From NCBI GenBank assembly GCA_039812685.1, contig JBDIBB010000203.1, forward strand, positions 1-6,341: a DNA stretch of 6,341 nt, given 5' to 3'. The notes under the pieces are model-generated. The model was not told where the DNA came from, made no database searches, and saw nothing but the letters and a program-made list of their open reading frames with translations. This document shows positions 1 through 6,341 of this stretch, in pieces. This DNA comes from JBDIBB01 sp039812685. Lineage in GTDB: Bacteria > Acidobacteriota > Vicinamibacteria > Vicinamibacterales > JAFNAJ01. Position 1 is the first letter of the stretch. Every line of letters begins with the position of its first letter. Position numbers and translations under genes: made by a program.

Positions 1-132
1 GGTCCGCACGGCCGGCGGTGCCACGGCCGGCGGCGCGTGGCGCCCCGGCGCCGCCGCGCACCCCGCCGACAGCACGAGGACGGCCGCCAGCCATCGCGGC
101 GTGTGGCTGAGGCAGGACCGCGGCCGTCGCAT
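1..132 (-). CDS. Probable lipoprotein, N-terminal part only (runs off left edge)
   Basis: Reading the minus strand from an ATG at 132-130 gives 44 codons without a stop up to the window edge. The product begins with a basic n-region (MRRPRS), then a hydrophobic stretch (about residues 14-23, WLAAVLVLSA), and then Cys25 in the context LSAGC, which resembles a signal peptidase II lipobox; Ser at -3 is tolerated but less usual than Leu. After the Cys comes an Ala/Pro-rich linker typical of a lipoprotein tether. The mature domain lies outside the window, so no function can be assigned. The gene is divergent from the regulator at 276. A Shine-Dalgarno sequence is weak (GGACGG-like just before the ATG). 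The call rests on the signal peptide pattern alone; a chance open frame in GC-rich DNA is the alternative. Confidence 0.55.
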   Translation of the reverse strand, partial: MRRPRSCLSHTPRWLAAVLVLSAGCAAAPGRHAPPAVAPPAVRT

Positions 133-212
133 GCCGTCCGTATCGGTCTCGGGCCGCTGCCGCTCCACGGCCCTCGTCAAGATGCGGCCACGCGTGCCGA
201 TTGCCTCACCAA

Positions 213-228
213 CGAGCGCCGGCGCTCG
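213..228. repeat. Perfect 16-bp palindrome, candidate operator
   Basis: CGAGCGCCGGCGCTCG equals its own reverse complement over all 16 bases. It lies in the divergent intergenic region, 47 bp upstream of the regulator ATG at 276. A two-fold symmetric site is what a dimeric Fis-type HTH protein would bind, so autoregulation or control of the divergent lipoprotein gene is possible. This is inference. Short palindromes also arise by chance in DNA this GC-rich, and an RNA hairpin is another reading. Confidence 0.4.
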
Positions 229-263
229 CCGGGGACTCGTCCGGGTCCAGTCTCCGGCCCGGC

Positions 264-268
264 GGGAG
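264..268 (+). promoter_or_regulatory. Ribosome binding site of the regulator gene
   Basis: GGGAG lies 7 nt before the ATG at 276. It decides the start: a TTG at 201 in the same frame would add 25 residues with no match to a receiver fold and has no comparable site in front of it. Confidence 0.65.
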
Positions 269-275
269 CAGTGAG

Positions 276-1622
276 ATGCCCGAGTGCGGCGTCCTGGTGA
301 TCATCGACGACGAGGCGATTGACGCCGACCTGACGCAGCGGGTCGCCGCCCGGCACGGCCTGCGGCCGCTGCGTTGCGCGCGGGCCGACCTGCTCCGCCG
401 TGCGCGCGAGGAGCAGGCCGTGGCGGTGGCGGTGAAGGGCGATCCGGAGGCCGGCGCGGAGATCCTCGGCTTCCGGCGCGAGTTGCCCGCCGCGTGCGGC
501 CTGCTGGTGGCGACGTGTGAGCCGGCGCACGATGCGTGGCAGCCGCTGCTGGCCGTCGACGTGTGCGCGACGATGGGCCTGCCGCTCGAGACGGCCGGCC
601 TGTCGCGCGCGCTGGAACTGGTGATGGCCTACCTGGCTCGTCGCCGCAGGGCGTTCGAGGCCGAACTGGCGGCCTGCGAGCAATTCGGCTGTGCCGGCAT
701 GGTGGGCCGGGGGCCGGCCATGCAGCTGCTCTTCGAGCGGGCGAGACGGGCCGCCGCCTCGCTGCGGACGGCCACGATCGCCGGCGAGCCCGGCAGTGGC
801 CGGCGGCGGTTCGCCGCGTTGCTGCACTCGCTCGGGCCCCACAGCGCCTGCCCGTTCATCACGATCGCGCCGGAAGCCGGCCCGGGAGACTCCGATCCTG
901 CCGCGCTGCGAGACCTCGTCCGGGGAGGACTCTACGTCGCGGAGCCCGGTCATCAATCGGTGGAGGTCCAGCGGCGCATCCTGGATCTGATCCGGCGCGG
1001 ATCCTCGCCGGGCGTGCCCGACGTGGTGGTCTTCGCCGGCGTGTCCGGGTGTCGCGGCGCGGGCACCGGCGACCGACACGTGATGCCGGCGCTGCGGGAG
1101 GCGTTGTCGCGCGTTGAGTTCCAGTTGCCGGCGCTGCGACAGCGCCGGGAGGACATCCCGGGCCTTTCGGCGGTCTTCCTCCGCGACGCGGCCGCCCGGA
1201 TGGGACGCAACGTGCGAGGGTGGACCCCGGCCGCCGAGCTGCTGCTGCTCGACGCCCCGTGGCGCGGGAACCTGCCGGAACTGCGCGCGACGCTGGAGCG
1301 CGCGATGCGTCTCGCCGTCGGGGAACTGGTCGGCGCCGACCAGGTGATGGCAGCCCTGCCGGCGCCCGATTCGCCCGAGGCGGTCGAGGAGGGGGATGAC
1401 AGCCTGCCGCTCTCGCGCGTCGAGCGCGAGCACATCCTGCGGGCCCTCGATCGGCTGGGCGGCAACAAGAAGGCGGCCGCACGCGCGCTGGGCCTCAGCC
1501 GGCGCGCGCTCTATCGGAAGCTGGAGCGGCTGGATCTCGGCGGGATCATCGCACGACGGCCGCGCCAGCCTGACGCCGGCGCGGCGTGCGACGACACGGC
1601 CGCACCCGCCGCCCGCGGTTGA
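276..1622 (+). CDS. Degenerate NtrC-family response regulator with Fis-type HTH
   Basis: A 448-aa protein with the domain order of a sigma54-dependent activator. Residues 5-122 resemble a receiver: VLVIIDDE supplies the acidic pair (D11, D12), but the phospho-acceptor position before P57 is Val53 and the usual Lys-Pro is Leu102-Pro103. Residues about 141-361 are AAA+-like: GEPGSGRR replaces GESGTGKE (Walker A Lys becomes Arg176), LYVAEPG replaces LFLDEIG (Walker B Asp becomes Ala222, Glu223 kept), and GNLPEL replaces GNVREL (sensor II Arg becomes Pro334). The segment that should carry GAFTGA is missing, shortening the Walker A-B interval by about 30 residues. LPALRQRREDIP (284-295) is well conserved. 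The C-terminal Fis-type HTH (about 379-421, GGNKKAAARALGLSRR) looks intact. It therefore probably binds DNA but is unlikely to hydrolyse ATP or activate sigma54. Target genes are unknown. The ATG at 276 is chosen for its GGGAG site and for starting directly at the receiver. Confidence 0.85.
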   Translation: MPECGVLVIIDDEAIDADLTQRVAARHGLRPLRCARADLLRRAREEQAVAVAVKGDPEAGAEILGFRRELPAACGLLVATCEPAHDAWQPLLAVDVCATMGLPLETAGLSRALELVMAYLARRRRAFEAELAACEQFGCAGMVGRGPAMQLLFERARRAAASLRTATIAGEPGSGRRRFAALLHSLGPHSACPFITIAPEAGPGDSDPAALRDLVRGGLYVAEPGHQSVEVQRRILDLIRRGSSPGVPDVVVFAGVSGCRGAGTGDRHVMPALREALSRVEFQLPALRQRREDIPGLSAVFLRDAAARMGRNVRGWTPAAELLLLDAPWRGNLPELRATLERAMRLAVGELVGADQVMAALPAPDSPEAVEEGDDSLPLSRVEREHILRALDRLGGNKKAAARALGLSRRALYRKLERLDLGGIIARRPRQPDAGAACDDTAAPAARG

Positions 1623-1647
1623 CTTGACCGATCCCGGCGTCTAGCAT
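1619..1647 (+). promoter_or_regulatory. Sigma70-like promoter of pckA
   Basis: TTGACT (1619-1624) and TAGCAT (1642-1647) are separated by exactly 17 bp. The -35 matches the TTGACA consensus at 5 of 6 positions and the -10 matches TATAAT at 4 of 6. The -35 overlaps the TGA of the preceding regulator (1620-1622). Transcription would begin near 1654-1655, giving a leader of about 70 nt. A second TTGAC (1624-1628) overlaps the first, but its spacing to the -10 is too short. This indicates that pckA is transcribed independently of the regulator. Confidence 0.6.
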
Positions 1648-1713
1648 TCCGCGTGGCGATGCAGGGCAGGCCGTGTGCCCCGCTCCGCCGGTCTTTCCCA
1701 ACCCATCTTCCGC

Positions 1714-1718
1714 AGGAG
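1714..1718 (+). promoter_or_regulatory. Ribosome binding site of pckA
   Basis: AGGAG lies 5 nt before the ATG at 1724. It settles the start in favour of MSTEARP; the in-frame GTG at 1673 would add 17 residues outside the family pattern. Confidence 0.75.
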
Positions 1719-1723
1719 TCCCG

Positions 1724-3322
1724 ATGTCCACTGAAGCCAGGCCTCTGATCGGACTCGACGCACACGGGATCGTCAACGTCTCGCGTGTCTACTGGAACCT
1801 GTCGACCGCGTCGCTGTACGAGGAGGCCATCCGGCGGCGCGAGGGGCTCATCGCGCACAACGGCCCTCTGGTCTGCCGAACCGGACATCACACGGGCCGT
1901 TCTCCCAACGACAAGATGGTGGTGAACGAGCCGTCGAGCGCCCACCACATCTGGTGGGGCAACGTGAACCGGCCGTTGTCCGAGGAGCACTTCGAGCGGC
2001 TGCACCGGCAGTTCCTGCACTACATGCAGGGCAAGGAACTGTTCGTGCAGGACTGCTACGCCGGGGCGGATCCCGACTACCGTCTGCCGATTCGGGTCGT
2101 CACCGAGAACGCGTGGCACAACCTGTTCGCCCGCCACCTCTTCATCATCGAGCGCGACGCGTCGCGGCGGCTGCAGCATCGCCCGCAGTTCACCGTCATC
2201 GACTGCCCGCGGTTCCACGCCGATCCCGAGCAGCACGGCACGAACTCCGAGGTGTTCATCGTCCTGAACTTCGCCAGGGGCCTGGTGCTGATCGGTGGGA
2301 CGAGCTACGCGGGCGAGATCAAGAAGTCGATCTTCACGGTGATGAACTACCTGCTGCCGCTGCGCAACGTGATGCCGATGCACTGTTCGGCCAACGTCGG
2401 CCGCGCCGGCGACGTCGCGCTGTTCTTCGGCCTGTCGGGCACCGGCAAGACGACGCTGTCGAGCGACCCGGATCGCGGGCTCATCGGCGACGACGAGCAC
2501 GGGTGGAGCGAGCAGGGCGTGTTCAACTTCGAGGGGGGCTGCTACGCGAAGATGATCCGCCTGTCGGCCGAGGCCGAACCGCAGATCTTCGCCACCACGC
2601 GCCGCTTCGGCACGGTGCTGGAGAACGTGTCGATCGATGCCGCCACGCGCCGCCTGAACCTCGACGACTTCACCTACACCGAGAACACGCGCGGCGCCTA
2701 CCCGCTCTCGTTCATCAACAACGCCGTGCCGTCGGGCACCGGCACGCACCCGAAGAACATCGTCATGCTGACGGCCGACGCCTTCGGGGTGCTCCCGCCG
2801 ATCGCCAGGCTCACGCCCGAGGGCGCGATGTATCACTTCCTGTCGGGCTACACCGCGAAGGTGGCCGGCACCGAGAAGGGCGTCACCGAGCCGAAGGCGA
2901 CCTTCAGCACCTGTTTCGGCGCGCCGTTCCTGCCGATGCACCCGAACGTCTACGCGAAGCTGCTCGGCGAGCGCATCGCGCAGCACAAGTCGAACGTGTG
3001 GCTGGTGAACACGGGGTGGACCGGCGGGCCCTACGGCGTCGGCTCGCGCATGAAGATCGCCGAGACCCGCGCGATGATCGCGGCCGCGCTCTCGGGCGCG
3101 CTCGACGGCGTGGCCTATCGCACCGATCCCGTGTTCAACGTCGAGGTGCCGGTGGAGTGCCCGGGCGTGGCACCCGCGGTGCTCGATCCGCGCGGCACCT
3201 GGAGTGACGGCACGGCCTACGACGCGCAGGCGAGGAAGCTCGCGGCGATGTTCGTCAGGAACTTCTCGGCCTTCGCCGATGCGGTGTCCCCCGAGGTGCT
3301 GGCGGCGGGCCCGCGCGGCTGA
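1724..3322 (+). CDS. pckA: Phosphoenolpyruvate carboxykinase (ATP)
   Basis: A 532-aa cytosolic enzyme that converts oxaloacetate and ATP to phosphoenolpyruvate, CO2 and ADP, the first committed step of gluconeogenesis; the reaction is reversible. Length fits the ATP-dependent family (about 530-540 aa). Visible motifs in order: GRSPNDK (58-64, substrate binding), GGTSYAGEIKKS (191-202, with K200/K201), MHCSANVG (219-226, with the metal-ligand His220), the P-loop GLSGTGKTTLS (236-246, K242), GDDEHGW (255-261, with the metal-binding Asp257), FLSGYTAKVAGTEKG in the C-terminal half, and the nucleotide-site loop beginning NTGWTGGPYGVG near residue 429. All expected catalytic residues are present, so it should be active. 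It has its own promoter and a good RBS and is separated from gatB by about 105 bp. The GTP-type enzyme is excluded by these motifs. No frameshift or truncation is seen. Confidence 0.98.
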   Translation: MSTEARPLIGLDAHGIVNVSRVYWNLSTASLYEEAIRRREGLIAHNGPLVCRTGHHTGRSPNDKMVVNEPSSAHHIWWGNVNRPLSEEHFERLHRQFLHYMQGKELFVQDCYAGADPDYRLPIRVVTENAWHNLFARHLFIIERDASRRLQHRPQFTVIDCPRFHADPEQHGTNSEVFIVLNFARGLVLIGGTSYAGEIKKSIFTVMNYLLPLRNVMPMHCSANVGRAGDVALFFGLSGTGKTTLSSDPDRGLIGDDEHGWSEQGVFNFEGGCYAKMIRLSAEAEPQIFATTRRFGTVLENVSIDAATRRLNLDDFTYTENTRGAYPLSFINNAVPSGTGTHPKNIVMLTADAFGVLPPIARLTPEGAMYHFLSGYTAKVAGTEKGVTEPKATFSTCFGAPFLPMHPNVYAKLLGERIAQHKSNVWLVNTGWTGGPYGVGSRMKIAETRAMIAAALSGALDGVAYRTDPVFNVEVPVECPGVAPAVLDPRGTWSDGTAYDAQARKLAAMFVRNFSAFADAVSPEVLAAGPRG

Positions 3323-3338
3323 TACGCCGCCCGCCCGT

Positions 3339-3361
3339 CCGGCGGCCGCGGCCACCGCCGG
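3339..3361 (+). terminator. GC-rich hairpin after pckA (weak terminator candidate)
   Basis: CCGGCGG (3339-3345) pairs perfectly with CCGCCGG (3355-3361) around a 9-nt loop, starting 16 bp after the pckA stop. There is no T-tract after it, so it is not a standard intrinsic terminator. It could protect the mRNA 3' end or cause pausing, or be incidental in this GC-rich gap. Confidence 0.25.
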
Positions 3362-3370
3362 CGCCGGCGC

Positions 3371-3400
3371 TTCACGCGACTCCGGGCCCGGTGATAGCAT
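3371..3400 (+). promoter_or_regulatory. Sigma70-like promoter of gatB-ftsE-ftsX
   Basis: TAGCAT (3395-3400) is preceded by TGA, forming an extended -10 (TGnTAGCAT). A -35-like TTCACG (3371-3376) lies 18 bp upstream, matching TTGACA at 4 of 6. The same TAGCAT hexamer serves pckA. Transcription would start near 3407-3408, only about 20 nt before the gatB ATG. This is the only candidate promoter seen for the gatB-ftsE-ftsX cluster within the window. Confidence 0.5.
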
Positions 3401-3427
3401 CGGGTCCGGTTTCGTCTCGTGACCTCC

Positions 3428-4872
<1,445 letters not shown>

Positions 4873-4876
<4 letters not shown>

Positions 4877-5574
4877 TCGAGGCGATTCACCTCGCGAAGG
4901 TCTACACGCGCGGCGTCTACGCGCTGCGCGACGTGTCGCTGCGCGTCGGCAAGGGCGAGTTCGTCTTCCTCACCGGCCCGAGCGGCGCGGGCAAGAGCAC
5001 GCTGCTGCGGCTGCTGTTGCGGCAGGACGTCCCCGATGACGGCCAGATTCTCGTCGGTGGCCGCGACCTCGCCCGGCTCTCCGCGCGCGAGGTGCAGGAG
5101 TACCGGCGGACCGTCGGGTTCGTGTTCCAGGACTTCAAGCTCGTGGGGCGACGCACGGTCATGGAGAACGTGGCGATGGTGCTGCGGGCGCTGGGCGCCA
5201 CGCCCACGGCCCAGCGTCGCCGCGCGCTGCAGGTGCTGTACGGCGTCGGCCTGCAGCACCGCCTGGACGCCTTCCCGAAGGAGTTGTCGGGCGGCGAGCA
5301 GCAGCGCGTCGCCATCGCGCGCGCGCTGGTCAACGAGCCGCACGTGGTGCTGGCCGACGAGCCGACCGGCAACCTCGATCCCGAACTCGCACGCGACGTC
5401 ATGCAACTGTTCCGCGACATGAACTCGCGCGGGACGACCGTGGTCGTGGCCACGCACGATCGCCAGCTGATTCGCGACGTCGGCCACCCCGCCATCGTGC
5501 TCACCCACGGCCGGCTCGCCGGGACGCCGGCCGCGCCGGCCGGTTCCGCGCCCGTGGAGGACGCGCCGCGATGA
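4873..5574 (+). CDS. ftsE: Cell division ATP-binding protein FtsE
   Basis: A 233-aa cytoplasmic ABC ATPase that pairs with the membrane protein FtsX at the divisome. ATP binding and hydrolysis drive FtsX to switch on periplasmic peptidoglycan hydrolase activators rather than to transport a substrate. Motifs: Walker A GPSGAGKST (35-43), Q-loop Gln86 in VFQDFKL, signature LSGGEQQR (138-145), Walker B with ADEPTGNLD (161-169, Glu163), and H-loop His195. The start is GTG at 4873, sharing GTGA with the gatB stop; this gives the expected N-terminus MIEAIHLAKVY, and GAGG just before it is too close to be a good RBS, so translation is probably coupled to gatB. The last 16 residues or so are Ala/Pro-rich and extend past the core domain. 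LolD/MacB-type ATPases are close relatives, but the directly following FtsX-type partner settles the call. Confidence 0.95.
5556..5560 (+). promoter_or_regulatory. Ribosome binding site of ftsX
   Basis: GGAGG inside the end of ftsE lies 10 nt before the ftsX ATG at 5571. It supports the ATGA overlap start and gives ftsX its own initiation site besides coupling. Confidence 0.6.
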
Positions 5575-6341
5575 GCGCCGCGCGCTATGCGCTGCGTGAG
5601 GCGTTCGCGGGGCTGCGCCGCGACTGGCGGTCGGCCGGGCTCGCGCTGCTGGTGATTGCGGCGGCGGTGCTGGTGACCGGCCTGCTGCTGGTCGCGCTGC
5701 GCGTGGCCGATCGCGTGCTCGGCCGGCTCACGGAGGGGCCGGACGTCTCGGTGTTCCTCACGCTGGATGCGACCCCGCCGGTGCGGGCCGACGTCGAGCG
5801 GGTGCTGCGCGGCCTGCCGCAGGTGGAGTCCTTCACCTTCGTGTCGGCCGAGGCCGCGGGTGACCGCCTGCGGGCCGCATTTCCCGATCTGGCGCCGTTG
5901 CTCGGCGAAGGACTCGCGCTGCCCGCCTCCTTCGACGTGCTGCTGAAGGACGGTCGCGCCGGCGGCATCCCGGTGGAGCCGGTGCTGGCTCGGCTCCGCG
6001 AGGTGCCTGGCGTGGACCAGGTCCGCTACGACCGCGACCTGATCGAACGGGCCGCTGCCGTGACGCGCATCGCGCGCCTGCTCGGCGCCGGCGTGGCCGC
6101 GATGCTCGGCCTGGCGGGCGCCCTCGCCGTGTTCAGCGTGGTGCGGCTCGCCTACGTGGCCCGGCGTGACGAGGTGGAGATTCTCTATCTGGTGGGCGCG
6201 CCGCTGGTCGCCATCCGGGGGCCGTTCCTCGTGGAGGGCGCCCTGCAGGGTGCGGTTGGCGCGGCGATCGGCGTCGCGGCGCTCGCCCTGGCGACCGGCG
6301 CCGTCCGCGTGCGCGCGGCCGCCATGCTGTCGGCCACGCTC
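5571..6341 (+). CDS. ftsX: Cell division protein FtsX, 3' end cut by window edge
   Basis: 257 codons are visible from ATG 5571 (overlapping the ftsE TGA as ATGA) to the edge with no stop. FtsX is the inner-membrane partner of FtsE; its extracytoplasmic domain engages a peptidoglycan hydrolase or activator (EnvC in E. coli). Layout: a short basic cytoplasmic N-terminus (1-22, RYALREAFAGLRRDW), TM1 about 23-43, an extracytoplasmic domain about 44-168 starting near PDVSVFLTLD, TM2 about 170-191, a cytoplasmic loop with the conserved pattern RRDEVEILYLVGAP (198-211) and GPFLVEG (217-223), and then TM3 to about 243. The rest, including the last TM segment, lies beyond the edge. The N-terminus is short compared with the E. 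coli protein and closer to the form seen in many other phyla. The VEILYLVGA and PFLVEG motifs plus the ftsE neighbour make other ABC permeases unlikely. Confidence 0.95.
   Translation, partial: MSAARYALREAFAGLRRDWRSAGLALLVIAAAVLVTGLLLVALRVADRVLGRLTEGPDVSVFLTLDATPPVRADVERVLRGLPQVESFTFVSAEAAGDRLRAAFPDLAPLLGEGLALPASFDVLLKDGRAGGIPVEPVLARLREVPGVDQVRYDRDLIERAAAVTRIARLLGAGVAAMLGLAGALAVFSVVRLAYVARRDEVEILYLVGAPLVAIRGPFLVEGALQGAVGAAIGVAALALATGAVRVRAAAMLSATL

Noticed and set aside
201..275. Upstream TTG start for the regulator
   Set aside because: It adds 25 residues without similarity to a receiver and lacks a ribosome site, whereas ATG 276 has GGGAG at 7 nt.
133..275. Promoter for the lipoprotein or regulator in the divergent gap
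   Set aside because: A minus-strand TTGACG (175-180) has no acceptable -10 at 16-18 bp, and I found no convincing -10 on the plus strand, so no promoter is called although one must exist nearby.
37..300. Plus-strand open frame of 87 codons at the left end
   Set aside because: It is Arg/Pro-rich, starts at GTG without an RBS, overlaps the regulator start and the better supported minus-strand lipoprotein leader.
177..1433. A 418-codon minus-strand open frame opposite the regulator
   Set aside because: It is Arg/Gln/His-rich with no family motif and mirrors the codon bias of the regulator, whose domains are clearly recognisable on the plus strand.
3168..3183. Sigma54-like -24/-12 element (TGGCAC...GTGCT with GG-N10-GC spacing)
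   Set aside because: It lies inside the conserved pckA coding sequence, about 245 bp before gatB, with mismatches in both boxes, and there is a better sigma70-like promoter nearer gatB. GC-rich coding sequence gives such matches by chance.
5571..6341. FtsX as a truncated or broken gene
   Set aside because: The missing end is due to the window boundary; the visible 257 codons are uninterrupted and keep the family motifs.

Overview
This is a very GC-rich bacterial chromosomal segment (roughly 70% G+C by eye) carrying mostly core genes on the plus strand. The gene set is an NtrC-like regulator, ATP-type PEP carboxykinase, GatB, FtsE and FtsX. Together with the base composition and two TAGCAT-type -10 boxes, it would suit a high-GC soil lineage such as Acidobacteriota (Vicinamibacteria-like). 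That placement is an inference; other high-GC Gram-negative phyla are not excluded.

Layout. Positions 1-132 (minus strand) hold the start of a probable lipoprotein that runs off the left edge. It is divergent from a plus-strand regulator at 276-1622, and the gap of about 143 bp between them contains a perfect 16-bp palindrome. The regulator has the three-part plan of a sigma54 activator (receiver, AAA+, Fis-type HTH), but its phosphorylation and ATPase residues are largely gone and the GAFTGA loop is absent. A sigma70-like promoter overlaps its stop codon and drives pckA (1724-3322). After a GC-rich gap of about 105 bp containing a second promoter, gatB (3428-4876) begins. It is followed without a gap by ftsE (4873-5574) and ftsX (5571 to beyond the right edge), each joined by a 4-bp start/stop overlap.

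How the genes relate. PckA links oxaloacetate and phosphoenolpyruvate in central carbon metabolism. GatB is one subunit of the tRNA-dependent amidotransferase; its partners GatA and GatC are not in the window. FtsE and FtsX form the divisome ABC-transporter-like complex that controls cell-wall hydrolysis. gatB-ftsE-ftsX looks like one translationally coupled operon, while pckA and the regulator appear to be separate units.

Most of the window is ordinary housekeeping sequence. The item most worth a second look is the degenerate NtrC-family protein with its intact DNA-binding domain and the palindrome just upstream. I see no IS element, CRISPR array, tRNA, rRNA or phage gene. No gene-free stretch exceeds 300 bases.
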